A stretch of DNA of 64,000 bases, from assembly GCA_030686995.1 (NCBI GenBank), contig CM060706.1, forward strand, positions 141,507,505-141,571,504. The letters are read 5' to 3'. The notes beneath the pieces are model-generated. The model saw only the letters and a program-made list of their open reading frames with translations. It searched no databases and was not told the origin of the DNA. Source of the DNA: Artemisia argyi (Eukaryota; Streptophyta; Magnoliopsida; Asterales; Asteraceae). Positions 49,547 through 64,000 of the stretch are shown here, one piece after another. A program made the position numbers and the translations under genes. Each line of letters starts with the position of its first letter. The first letter of the stretch is position 1.

Positions 49547-50320
49547 TTTTTGCTGATATAGTTACTTTAATCCTTTAATCCTTTTAGTCTTGGGCTGCAT
49601 GCTGTAAATGAGATGCGACGTATTTTGGAGTAGATCAAGTTGATTAATCTTCGTTGACCAAAGTTTCATATGCGGCGCATATTGTAATTGGATGTGGCGC
49701 ATTCTTCAAAGTCAGGTAATGGTCTTCAAATTCATCTAAGTATGATGTTGCGACGTATCTGTTGAGAGAGATACGGCGCATCTCTTGAATTTCAGTAGAC
49801 TTTTCAAATCTTGATTATTTAGCTCCATAATTCGTCCAATATCATTAACTTTCACCTATTGCTTGTTTTACCTGAGAATCACTAAAGTAAACATAAAGGC
49901 ACCAATTCTCATACAAAATAATATAAAATAAGTCAAATAAATAGGATAAATGATGCTAATAAAATGTACTTATTTGATCTCATCAAATATCCCACCCACT
50001 TGAACTTTACTTGTCCTCAAGTAAACCTTTAGAATAAACATAATGAAAATGTATCCTTGATAGGATATTTTTACATTTAAGCACTTATTCGTTTTATCAT
50101 AATTGCACGGCCAAACACTTAACCAATTAGAAACAAAATATATTATTTAATAAAAGCAAATCTAATCGTTTAACTGTCCGGACGTGACGAATATTCTATC
50201 ATATGCTTGACAAGGATACACATCTCCCCCACTAAAGCTAAGGAGTAAAAAGTCTAAAGCGGTAAAAAGGGTTTTTGGTTCATGGGTTAAACCTAGCTTT
50301 GTTTGAACATCTCCTGCATA
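49547..50320 (-). mobile_element. Partial gypsy-type LTR and polypurine tract
   Basis: On the minus strand a purine-rich CAAGTGGGTGGGATATT (about 50002-49986) leads into TGATGAGATCAAATAAG from 49985. This is the usual junction between the 3' untranslated region and the LTR of an Athila/Tat-like element. The LTR part (to about 49590) holds several near-palindromes (tgcggcgcata, tacggcgcat, tgcgacgta). The far end and sister LTR are not identifiable. Confidence 0.5.
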
Positions 50321-50329
50321 AACTTAGTA

Positions 50330-50604
50330 GATCGCTGGCGCATCGACGCTTTAATTAACGGATGGTCACTAGTATGTTTCATGGATCGCTGGAGCGAGTC
50401 CTTTATCTTTTAAATGATGGATGGTCACTAATGTGTTCCTTGGATCGGATCGCTGGCGCGTTATTTTTATAACGGATGGTCACCAAGTTGCACACCAGAT
50501 CGCTGCCGCATTATTTAATCAATCTTAAACTCGGATGGTCACCTATTCACAAACCAGATCGATGGCGCGTTAGCTAATCAATCTAATACTCGGATGGTCA
50601 CTAC
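50330..50604 (+). repeat. Degenerate tandem array of about 60 bp units
   Basis: Five units alternate gatcgctggcgcgtta-like and cggatggtcac words with variable AT-rich spacers. It lies in the 3' region of the partial gypsy element. Confidence 0.8.
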
Positions 50605-52144
50605 CTTATTTATACATTTAATATTCTTACTTGGCCATCATCATATCCGGATGCTCGAAAGCTAACAACGAATATAATAATACGGTTGGGTATAGATAAC
50701 ATTTAGGATATAAATTGGTGTAAAATAAAAATACAAAACAAGAAACAAATAGATTAAAGTCCTAAGTGTGGTTAGAATACTTCCCTACCATCCCATGAAT
50801 AAGACTCATATCATTGAATAACTCACGCTTTGACTCTTTTGTAACTTATGCTTTAGGTAGACACGAATTATACTCAATAAAATCTTAGACAAAGAATAAA
50901 CAATCCTTAATTGGCGTTCCCATAACGTCCAACTCCCTTTCAATCCATAAATATAATACAAAAATAGTGGCGTTATCAACCACTTTATACAAAACTTTAC
51001 ATCATTGGTTTAAATAAACTACCAACTTTTTCTTTCTTTTTCTTTTCCTCACTGAAAGTAACGGCGTTCCCATAATGTCCCCGCCGAAAGTAACGGCGGT
51101 AAAAATATGCTGGAACAATTAAGTGACACTATTTTGGTCAAACTTTACAATGAAGATAGTCTCTGTCTTCCTAGCAGAACAGTTGGTAACAACTAACAAC
51201 TGGCTTTTGAAATGAAAATACATAAAAGTAGTCGCAACTAGGTCGTCATTTGCCAAAAACGTGGAAAAAAATTGCAGTTATGATGGCCGGTAATAGTTTT
51301 AATTAACAAAAAGTTATAGGTGTAACCGTGAGTTGTATTACTCTTTTAGTGAAAATCTAAGGCTATGTTTGGCACACAAGATTGTTGGGAGATTGTGCTT
51401 ATTTTTTTCAAAAAATAAGCTACTTAAAAAATAATTTTTGTTTGTCAGACATAACTTAAAAGAGATTCTAAAAAAAATAATCTTTCATAATCTCTTAAAA
51501 CCAAAAGTTACTTCATGTAACTTATAAAAGGCTTTTTTTAACTTGTGTCACTATGACACTTGTTAATTACAATTAATAAATTTAAATTATTATGTTTAAA
51601 TGTTAATTTACATTAATAATTTCTTAATTCTCTTATGGTTACCATGTTTAGCTTTGTTTTATTTAGAAATAATTTTAGTTTAGTAAATAATTTAGTTCAC
51701 TTAATAGTTTTAAACATGTGCCATGGTGGCACAAATTAGAAAATCACTTAAATATAGCGAATTGAAGGATAACATAAAGCACATACTGTGATAGAAATTT
51801 CTCATTATTATTGAACGAATCAAAGTTGCATGATTGATATCTAAAAATTCTAAATCTGATCTAAAAGGATAATCAAATAAGTAATTTTAGACGAATAGAT
51901 AATATGCTTAGACAAAAAAAATTAAAAAAAAAATACAAATATGTTAAATAGCAAAAACACCACGATGTTAAACAAGTTTGATGATTTAACGTGATTTACG
52001 ATAGAAATAACAAAATATGAATGTAAATAAAGAAAATAATTGAAACTGTAGCATTGTAAAGAAATACGGGAGTGACAGTTGAGCCAAACCAACTAAGGTT
52101 GCTTGTCGTTACTTCTAATTGATGGTGACTCGATAACACAAGCA
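50605..52144. other. Intergenic and 3' flank of F-box gene 2
   Basis: About 51060-51110 has a short repeat (aaagtaacggcg twice). No genes were seen. From about 51930 the sequence parallels the 3' flank of F-box pseudogene 1. Confidence 0.5.
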
Positions 52145-52913
52145 CTATGATTCAAGCTCACCATTATTGAATAATTCGAGGCTATCAAGACATGTGGACA
52201 TTTTAACTTTGTAGAATTTTGTTTCGGATAAAGCAGAACGCACCTCTATGTCATGATTGTATACTTCTAACCAACCACGGTACCTAATCAAGAAATATCC
52301 ATTGGTGGGCAGTTGCATGACACCTTTTATCTCTCCGGCTCGATCAGTTCTCAATTTGAAATGAACATCCCAAGATGCAAAATTGTTGTACTCTTTCATC
52401 ACCGAAACCCAACAATAATCTTTGTCATTAGAAATTACAGACAGACAACCGTTGATGATTGTTAGGTTTTTGAATAAGAATGACCTACCATGTTTTGGCA
52501 AACTAATTTTTCCAAAAACGTAAGTACTCAAATTAAATGCTATTATATGATGTGAATGGAGTGAACTCGGTGAAGTCACCCAATGAAATGCCCCATTTAG
52601 AAAACACGCCTGTGACTCCAGACAAGCAATGTTTAGAGGGAATGCAATCGATGACCAAACGCTTGTCTTTATGGAGTAAACAAATGATTTTTCTGCAGTT
52701 CCATTACCAGAATCAATATCAACCGAGTAGCATATAATCACAATTTTGTAATCATCAGTGACTGAATCAAAACCAAAACCGACTAACATTAAATCTTGTT
52801 CACCAAAAGAAGGATGATCAGGTATGGTCAATTTGCGCCTTATTGAAGGGTTCCATAGAATAATATGTTCTCCATCATAATCATGCAAACAAAGAATTCC
52901 ATTACATGAATTG
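52145..52913 (-). pseudogene. F-box gene 2, C-terminal part (FBA domain)
   Basis: The minus strand continues from 58260 across the insertion with SCNGILCLHDYDGEHIILWN and PSIRRKLTIPDHPS. It goes on with GFGFDSVTDDYKIVIICYSV, SIKTSVWSSIAFPLN, LTIINGCLSVIS and VMQLPTNGYFLI, and ends SLELFNNGELES-TAG at 52145-52147. These are the hallmarks of the F-box-associated (FBA) interaction domain. No stop or shift was noticed. Ignoring the insertion and one copy of its AATTG duplication, the two parts give an open frame of 371 codons. The protein would be an SCF ubiquitin-ligase adaptor with an unknown target. Confidence 0.9.
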
Positions 52914-54300
52914 TGTAAAACCTCACAAAAATTTATATAATTAATAACGATTAATTATATATAAATCTTTGTCATTATTGTAATCACCATTTTTACGGGG
53001 AAATTTAAAATTTTCTTAATATATTAAAATGGTCACGATTACGATATTGCAAAATTCACCAAACGACAAAACAAGTTCTCGACACGTTTAACGAAAACTA
53101 AATAATTTCACTAATCCTAATTAATCACTAATAATAATAATAAACGGGCCCTTAATAAACTCAGCCCATCTCTCGGTTACTATTCACAGGCCCAAAAACC
53201 AAAGCCCAATTTTTCTTTTTATTTTTCAAAACATTCGACCAACCATGCTTCAAAACGCCTCGTTTAATCCCGTTTCTTACACACGACCCCCCAATATTTT
53301 TACACCATCTCGTTCATCACCTAGCCAAATATTAGTGTGTCAAATCCCAAGTTCATTGGACGACGTTTGATACGTTTTTAAATGGCAAAGTGTTCGACAT
53401 GTACTCGACCCAATCAAATTCATAACTTACTCAAAACTTAACCGTTTTGATTCCCGTTTGTTTCAAATTGTTCCTAATAATATTTCTAAGATGATTTTAT
53501 GTCCAAATGTTGAAGATGATCAGTTATATGCAAGTGGTATACGATTTGGTAAATCGTATACTTATATATATATGTGGTCGACATGGGTATGAATCACCAA
53601 GACAATCCTCCATGATTTGTGCACTCACAAGCCATTGTATAGCAATATAAAAATCACCCTAGCCTAGGTTCTACTGACAAAGAATAGTGCATGAAGGTTT
53701 CATAGAAATATTTCACTTATACGTGTTACGTTTTGAAACCGTATATAACATACACGCATGTACTTGTTCTTTACCATTCTCATACTCTTTCACATATTCA
53801 ATTCGTCCTAAAAACTACTCCTACAACTTAGAAGTCGTTTGCTATACTGCTTGGAATCAAGAAAAAGGATATCGGGTTTAATATATACGTATAACGTTTG
53901 GGTTATACTTTGAACGTGATAATTCTTGTGTTCCATCCATTCTCTCTCGACTCTCTACCACCTCTAAGGTGTTGTAAGTCATTTTTACTGGTTTCCATTC
54001 AAGATCACACGATAAATTCATTTCATGCACTTTGTTTTATAGTTATACGATCGTATATCATTTTACACATATGATTCACGTAAATATTGTTATTTAGAAC
54101 ACTAAACGTGACTAGCCTCTATCTTGGAAGGCCTAGGAGTCACGTAGCACACAAAGTTCACGTTGGTTTCACGTTACATGCATTACACGAATCCATTTTT
54201 GAACCATGTCCATCGCATGAGATTTTACCTAAACACTTAGAAATATTTATAACATTTTCATAAATATAAATGTTCCATGTGACCCAAGAAACACACGTAT

Positions 54301-57161
<2,861 letters not shown>

Positions 57162-58259
57162 ACTGATGAATTACTTGACTGAAATACTGATACTCATATG
57201 AAAATGTTTTTAATTCGATTATTGTGGTATGTGATATACATGTGTTACTGGCGAAATACTTAAACTGAATTACTGATACTCAAACGATAATATTCCCAAA
57301 CTGATTACTGTGGTATGATACTTGATTTCATGATGTTATTCTGAATGATCCCATTATTACCTTGATATTGCCTAAGTTACCTTATCGCCATAAAGTCCCT
57401 CAATCATGAGCCATTAATCACTATTAAGTGGGCGCGAATATAGTGAACAGATTCGAAACCTGTTAAGGATTGACCTCCTGTCCCACTAATACTTGACGGA
57501 ATGCCATTTGCAAATGGTTAGTCGTATTAGTCGTGATACACTATATTCGTAGACAAATAGGAATTGGCAAATCACCTATTATTAGAGGGCAAAATTTATC
57601 ATTGCTTTGATAAAACACCTCTTTTGTTAAGCTTGTGTGTCATGAGGCTTGGAGCAATATCTATAAAGGAAATGTATGTTTTCAACATATATTTAGATAC
57701 AACTGGATAGGAATTTGACCATACTTGAATTGTATATGTTATTAAATTAGCATCATGAGTTTCCAGCTCATGTTAGGATTATTGATCCTTTATTTGAATG
57801 TGATTGAATACTTATATGATTTATTTGTGATTATAGTCAATATACTCAATACTTGTTTCATTACTGTTTGTATTTTATCAATACCAAATATTCCTGAAAT
57901 CTATCAAAATAAAGGGTTTTTCATAAAACTCTATGAACTCACCAACCTTTGTGTTGACACTTTTAAGCATGTGTATCTCAGGTAATTTAACGAAGCAGGA
58001 CAAGACACGGAGCGGGCATTTATTACTCTGATAAATTAAAATGGTGTAAAAATCAAAATATGTCATTCTTACAAGTCTTTATATCTTTTACTAAGATTTT
58101 AAATCAAATGGTTCATCTTTTATCAAAAATATTATTTGAATGACAAATAACTTTCAAAACGTTTTTTTTTAGCCGTTTTATGAGAATATAACTTCGATCC
58201 TCCCCGTAACACTCAAATTACTTTTCCGCTGCGACAAACTTAAATTTGGGGGTGTTACA

Positions 58260-58608
58260 AATTGACAACTTTTGCATGTTGCCAAAGGAATTTGTTTGTT
58301 GATGTTTCAAAGTATGCGGGTTCATGACACAATGGGATTTGGTCTTCCAAATACAAGGCATACAAATCTTTAATTGTTTCCGTGTCAAAATTTACCAGCA
58401 TTCTAGGGAAAACGCAAGGTGGTGAAGAAGTTTCCCACTTTCTGATGAGGACTTTATGCGAGGATTGAAGACAGTGCCTTCGAATAAAATCATTGCTAGC
58501 AATACGAGAACGCCAAGATTTTGAGAGACATCTAAATCGGAGTAGGGATTTGGTTGGTAGTCTTTGGAAGATAACATCAATCAGATCATCAGAAAGATAA
58601 CGAGACAT
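58260..58608 (-). pseudogene. F-box gene 2, N-terminal part (F-box motif)
   Basis: From ATG 58608 the minus strand encodes MSRYLSDDLIDVIFQRLPTK, then SLLRFRCLSKSWRSRIAS, a complete F-box motif of about 40 residues that would bind SKP1. It continues with VLIRKWETSS and EDQIPLCHEPAYFETST to WQHAKVVN, where the family-L element interrupts it. The ATG is supported by the equal start of pseudogene 1. The gene is disrupted in this assembly, but only by the insertion. Confidence 0.92.
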
Positions 58609-59600
58609 TGAGTACTTCTGTAAAATAATATAATAAGATTAGCAACTTTTTATTAAGAGCAGAAACAAAATATCCTTTAATAGAATGTCAGAATATATGA
58701 TGGTAGTACAAGTCTGGAGGTAGTTTTGCGTAGAAATCGGTTTGTTTATATAGAGTTTTTAGACTTTTAGTTATTGTGGGCCAAGCCCCTCTTATTTATT
58801 CCGGCCCAATAACTGCACATCACCGGAGGGTTTTTTCAAATCAGATCTACCCCAATTAAATTACAATAAAACACGTGTCCCTTGCTCTCCCAAAAATCAC
58901 TCCACCGTCGGATTATTCTATAATCCCGCCCAAATAATTCACCTTTCACAAAATCCTCCTAAACTGGAACATAATTAAATTTTCTCCCAAAATTTTCTCC
59001 AAATAATTAAAACCTATTCATTGAAATCGCTACCTCAAATCAATAAATCATATCACAAATTTTTCACACAATTTTTATCCCCAATTTTTATCTCCAAATA
59101 ATAATAATAATCCATTTACCCTAAATTGAAATCAATAAAATCAATCAATCATCATACCAGATTCATTATTCCCGCAAACCAAATCAACCATGTGAATGAA
59201 ATTCGATACTTGATCGTGGTAAGATTTATTATCTATTGATTTACCTTCGTTTTTTATGTTTTTAATTTCATTAATCTTGGACTTCTTTAATAAATCTTAT
59301 ATTTTCTTCGATATAGGATTAAATTCGTGTATGAAGGAATCATCTAATGGAGGTAATTTTTCATTTTAGGTTTTAGTTGAATTTAAAACAAGTGTTAGAT
59401 AAGAGTTTGTATTGATTGAATTAGGTTCTCAATTCGTACGATTTTAATTTTGAATTTGTTGAAAAAAATATTAGGTACAAGTGTTTGATGAAATTTTTCT
59501 TAGAGGAAAGTTTGTAGAATGTTAGTAAGCAATGGATTAATTACTGGATAAGAAAGTTTGTAATGATAGTTTAATCAAGTTTTATGTTTAAATGGGTTAA
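58609..59600. other. F-box 2 upstream flank and left part of the Helitron-like segment
   Basis: The upstream flank of gene 2 (tatatagagttttta, ttatttattccggcccaat at about 58748-58815) parallels that of pseudogene 1. The sequence then changes character. A Helitron 5' end (A followed by TC) could lie near 58840, but none is distinctive. Exon-like ag/gt junctions at 59200-59350 lie in AT-rich DNA without recognisable protein. Confidence 0.4.
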
Positions 59601-59628
59601 CAATAACTATTCTGTTTTTTGGACTAAA

Positions 59629-59735
59629 GGGAAACAATCGAGTTATGGCAGCCGATTTATGGGGCTTACAGTAGAAGGACTGTTGAATGTGTATGCTCTT
59701 GGTGATTGTGCTACGACATACCAATGCAGAGTAAT
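59629..59735 (+). pseudogene. Fragment of an NDB-type alternative NAD(P)H dehydrogenase gene
   Basis: One frame gives GNNRVMAADLW and the adjacent frame VEGLLNVYALGDCATTYQ. Together they match the conserved stretch of plant external alternative NAD(P)H dehydrogenases that ends in the FAD-binding YALGDCAT motif. A one-base shift near 59660 and the lack of other exons show a relic. In intact genes the enzyme oxidises NAD(P)H at the inner mitochondrial membrane. Confidence 0.7.
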
Positions 59736-60251
59736 GGTATCTTTATATTGAAGAAACTTATTTTAGTTTAATTATTGCTAATTAGACTAGGGCTACTTTT
59801 ATGTCAATTTATTACTTGAATGCTTTAGATAATATTCTAAATTCAGTTGGGTAATGCTCGAGAACACTCTTTAGGTATGCTCATTTCTATCATGAAAATC
59901 AGGGATAAAGTAGTTTAGAAGTAACTAATTTAATGACATTTAGTATCATTTTCTATTTTATCTATAAAATAAGACAAACACTAAGTCAAGTTACTAGAAA
60001 GAGATTTGTATGCAATAACATATTTGGGACATCATAATGATCTTATTATTTTGTTATTGGTCAACTACATAGAGCATGTAAGGTTAAAGCCGGTTTCACA
60101 GGATTCATAATATAACTTTTGTTGTTATATATTCTTCTCTCATAGAACAAAACATACATATGTCAGTTGTAGGGCGAAGATTTTTGACACCATAGAAACT
60201 GCGGCTTTCACGATTGTTATTTTCTGTTTTTGTTCTTCACTAAAGTGGTAG

Positions 60252-60473
<222 letters not shown>

Positions 60474-60526
60474 TAATTGCACTCTTCGACATTTTAGCTA
60501 ATACAAACATCTCTTCCTGGGCTTAA

Positions 60527-60700
<174 letters not shown>

Positions 60701-61538
60701 TAGTACTTCAGCTTATATGAGCTTCAGAATCTGGCTTTGAAGCCCCTACCAAAACTTTGGGGCGCTATTATTTTATTTAAAAGATTTAGATTACTGTTGC
60801 AATGTAATTATAAATAGCACAATTATTATCTGTAAACAATAATCAGTCAACAAAATATGTTTACGTATCATCACAACCAGGCCTTACTAACAGTTTCAAC
60901 CCGTTACTTAATCTACTTACTCCACCTATAGTGCCACCTCTATATCAAATATATCATTGTTCATTGTGAGGCTTTTTTTGGATGTTATGATTTTCAAATT
61001 CATATAATTCACAGTTATTATTAGTGTGCGTCATGTCTATAGGATTTGAATTTAGTGATAAGGCTACGAATATCATGTTGCTACTGTAGAGATAGTTATC
61101 TTGGTGCACTGCCATTGCTATATAAGAGATCAGTATGAATTTGCATGGTCAATGCAACCTGGAACATATTTCAAAAGAGCTGTAATTATATGTTGATTTG
61201 CGCTCTTCCATAAAACAAAAAATAACCAGGCATAATTTAGCTCCTAATGTAAGTGTAACTATTTATAGGGGGTGTTTGGCACTTTCTTTGTAAGTGATTT
61301 ATCTCATTTATGATGTTATGGTATTTTGGAAATTATACTTATTACGTATATGATTTGCTTCACTACAAAATACTCGAGATCCTACTACAGAAGTTGAATC
61401 TGTAAACATGTGTGATCTTATTAATAGCCATCGATTATATGATATGTTAAAAGAATCCTTAAACATGTGTGATCTTATAACAACTCACGATCTTTAATTG
61501 AGTATTGTTCTAGATGGCTAACATTTAAACTGATGCAG

Positions 61539-61682
61539 CTACTGGAGCAGGACTTACTATGGCTAGAAGGACATGATATTATCGATCAGCTTTTGCCTGG
61601 CCAAACAACTTTGCTTTGTTTAACGGATATCATTGACAACAAAAACATCATGACTGATATTAAGGTGGACACGAACTTAAAG
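61539..61682 (+). pseudogene. Exon-like fragment of an unidentified gene, part 1
   Basis: Between a gcag acceptor and a gtaaat donor, 48 codons are open: LLEQDLLWLEGHDIIDQLLP and so on, ending DIKVDTNLK. I do not recognise the family. Open frame, splice borders and codon-like composition suggest a captured exon. Confidence 0.5.
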
Positions 61683-61819
61683 GTAAATTGGACATAATTT
61701 TTGTTCAGTCGCTCGATGTAACTATAAAATATATATTCGCACGAAAGTGATTGATGTCAAAGTTGACACATCATATTTTATATCAATGTTAGCTAACAAT
61801 TTTTTTATGCATGGTTAAG

Positions 61820-61959
61820 ATACAAGTATATGATAATAACCAATTATGTATCTCAAGTTCTCAACCATGTAGATATCCACGACTATCACAGTCAATGAAG
61901 CTGCACATAGACTGGAGGCCATCAGCAACTTTGTTGCACCTAATCAGAGATCTGGCAAG
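61820..61959 (+). pseudogene. Exon-like fragment of an unidentified gene, part 2
   Basis: It follows an ag acceptor at 61818-61819 and ends before gtatct. It continues part 1 in phase: IQVYDNNQLCISSSQPCRYP, then LHIDWRPSATLLHLIRDLA. The family is not recognised. It is probably the next exon of the same donor gene. Confidence 0.5.
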
Positions 61960-62979
61960 GTATCTGTTAAACACCCTTGTCAATATGTATTTTCACTAAT
62001 AGGGGTTTTAAGATGGTGAGCTTTATTAGTGTGTGGTAAATTAGGTTATTTTCCCATCTAACAAGAGTTTAATGGGTCATATTGATGTTATATAGGGGTT
62101 TTAACAAGAGTTTAATGGATCAAGTGATTTTGTGCTTATTTTCTTTTATAACACATGTAAGCAATCCTAAGCAATCTAAAACACTCCATTGATTACTGTT
62201 TATCTTTATATTTTAGAAGGAAAATGCGCTCAAATTAAGCAAGTTGTAAATTGAAGTAGATAAGCAATCCTTTCTAATAGACAAGGTACTAATTTTACTG
62301 TGAATATTGTTTTCATGTTGTGCTTGGTGTATGATAAAAACAAAACCCATATCCATTCTGCATTTGCATGTTAGCACAATAGGTGCCATGAAGAATATCT
62401 TACCTGCTCTTTTTCGATAAGAATCTAATATAATGATCTCCTAATGGTATAAAGTTCTTTGAAAATGGTCTACATGTATGACTCACCAAACTTATAATGG
62501 GTTGACTTATTATTGATAATTTTAATGGTAAGAAGTTCTTAATTAGTTCATATTTCTTCTCGATCCATAGATATTTTTCTTATGCTAAAGAAACTAAGAC
62601 GATATAATATAGTCTTTATTAAAACATGCTCTTCTCATTTTAATATAGTATATATTAAGAACTTCTTACCATATCAAACGAAATAAACACTTACGATTAA
62701 CAGTCCTAAACACACTTAAATTACCACCTGAAAATAAGTAAGTTGGTACATGCATATTATTTATGTAGTTTGGGTGTTTGGGATTGCAGGTTGTTACTTG
62801 CATATTATTTATGAGTGTTTTGTCTACATATTAATCCGAGCATATAAGCATGTTTTAGTGTTTACATGAAAGAAAATATTTCATGGCAACATGAATGTTG
62901 GGATTTTGGTTTATATTCTGGTTATTGCATTGTTATAAAGCTTATAAAGTAGATAAACAATCCCATATACTTGAAAATT
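61960..62979. other. AT-rich spacer in the Helitron-like segment
   Basis: No protein motif was recognised; there are short repeats such as ttaatggtaagaagttctta and its near inverse at 62640-62680. Confidence 0.4.
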
Positions 62980-63415
62980 GTTTCTCTTATTTTAATGTCG
63001 CAATATTGATCAAAGATGTGGTTTGTGTAACGGAACCAGGTTGCAAATTTTGGGAATGAGGGTCACTAACTAACATCGAGGCAAAAATTATGTCAAGAGG
63101 TAAATTGGGAGAAGTTTGTACTATTCCTCGGATGATAATATCCCCGTCAGATAAGTAAATGCCTTTTCAACTAAAAAGAAAATAGTAATCCATTTCTGTT
63201 TCATTTGCCATGACAATAAACAAAAGTCAAGGACAAACTTTGGCAAAGGTTGGACTCTATTTGGAACGCCCGGTTTTCTCACATGGCCAGCTTTATGTGG
63301 TCATTTCGCGAGTGAAGAGCAAAAAAGGTCTTAAAGTGTTGTGTTGTGATAAAGATGGTAATTACACAAATACCACCGTAAATGTTGTGTATCAAGAGGT
63401 GTTTCATAGATTATA
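62980..63415 (+). pseudogene. Helitron helicase (PIF1-like) C-terminal fragment
   Basis: Frames across 62990-63415 give RNIDQRCGLCNGTRLQILGM, then GELCTIPRMIISPSDK (in another frame), and finally an open frame of 68 residues from 63210. That frame contains TINKSQGQTLAKVGLYLERP and VFSHGQLYVVISRVKSKKGL and ends with TAA at 63413-63415. This is the conserved end of the PIF1-like helicase domain in Helitron Rep/Hel proteins, with helicase motifs V and VI in QGQTL and VVISRVK. At least two frame changes and a TAA near 63060 inactivate it. The Rep domain and the ATP-binding N-terminal half are absent. Confidence 0.85.
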
Positions 63416-63578
63416 AATTTTAGTTTAAATGTATGATTTCAATTATTTTAATAATTTCCTTTATTTTCAATACTTAATGTTACAATTATTATATACATAC
63501 TTTTGTTTTATGTTATTTGTAGCAATAGCCTATAAAAAACTACTACTAATATGTTTCTTGAAGATTTATAAAAGGTAG

Positions 63579-63605
63579 CCGCCCAACGGGCGGGCCTGTA
63601 GCTAG
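63579..63605 (+). other. Helitron 3' terminus (hairpin and CTAG)
   Basis: Stem ccgccc (63579-63584), loop aac, stem gggcgg (63588-63593), then gcctgtagctag. The next base is T, as expected for insertion between A and T. Confidence 0.8.
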
Positions 63606-64000
63606 TTGATGTATACGGAGTACTTTTCAATCTTACAGAGTACTAAATACGGAGTATAACCTTAACGATTTATATTAAGGTTTGGCTAAAGTCTAAACAA
63701 TGCCGGGCAATGTTTAATATAAATATACCTTAAGCATTGCCGAGTGGGAGATGTTTAGCAAAACCCTTTATATTAAGCATACCATGTTATAACTTTCGAC
63801 TAATGGCCGATACACTAATTAATTTTTTATATAATAAAGAAAATGTTTTTGATATAAGGTTTTTTTGAAATTTTCTTACTGTATTAGATAGTAATTGAAT
63901 TAATTCTATCGTAAGCAAAATCAAAATAACAAATCCAAGAATTTACTTATGAACCTTAAACATCTAAACTCCATTACTTTCTAATGCTTAAGGATAACTG
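63606..64000. other. Flanking DNA right of the Helitron end
   Basis: AT-rich with small inverted words (tacggagta, agtactaaatacggagt) that recall Stowaway-like MITE ends. Nothing could be delimited. Confidence 0.35.

Overview
This is plant nuclear DNA: AT-rich, intron-bearing, and dominated by nested LTR retrotransposons, with plant-specific families (F-box/FBA, P-class PPR, a cytokinin-type response regulator, phytoene desaturase and alternative NAD(P)H dehydrogenase fragments). The transposon repertoire, including an antisense 'putative gypsy-type transposon' ORF beside a Tat-like LTR, suggests an Asteraceae-like eudicot. That placement is inferred from remembered family resemblance only.

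Layout. 1-6.6 kb: the 3' end of a long TG..CA element, an AT-rich leader-like tract, a Tat-type antisense ORF with its LTR, and a foldback MITE sitting between two (TA)n tracts. 6.9-20.7 kb: F-box gene 1 (minus strand), a pseudogene split into three pieces by a 1457-bp solo-LTR-like element (7173-8629) and an 11.2-kb non-coding LTR element (9462-20678). The latter carries its own nested 3465-bp element (11717-15181). 21.6-29.0 kb: a PPR gene resembling Arabidopsis At5g38730 (minus strand), cut by a nearly intact Ty1-copia element (21788-27366). 30.3-33.7 kb: another long TG..CA element. 34.6-35.8 kb: a truncated response-regulator gene (plus strand). 37.6-47.8 kb: a second Ty1-copia element (minus strand) split by a long TG..CA element at 41293-44596. 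48.0-49.5 kb: a MULE with 9-bp target duplications. 49.6-51 kb: a gypsy-type LTR junction and a degenerate tandem array. 52.1-58.6 kb: F-box gene 2 (minus strand), whose frame is otherwise open but is interrupted by a 5.3-kb long TG..CA element. 59.6-63.6 kb: a Helitron-like segment with pieces of an NDB-type dehydrogenase gene, two phytoene desaturase exons with flanking introns, two exons of an unidentified gene, the C-terminal part of a Helitron helicase and a canonical hairpin-CTAG 3' end.

Eight LTR-type or MULE insertions were bounded to the base by matching target-site duplications (TSDs): GATAC, GGTTG, TTACA, TACAT, TATCA, CTATT, CTATC and AATTG for the LTR-type elements, plus CTTAATTAA for the MULE. 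The window is therefore a record of successive insertion into a small F-box/PPR/response-regulator gene cluster. No gene in it reads through as a complete intact unit; F-box gene 2 comes closest once its insertion is ignored. No rRNA, tRNA, CRISPR array or prokaryote-style operon was seen. All coordinates were read by eye, and family names come from recognised motifs, not searches.
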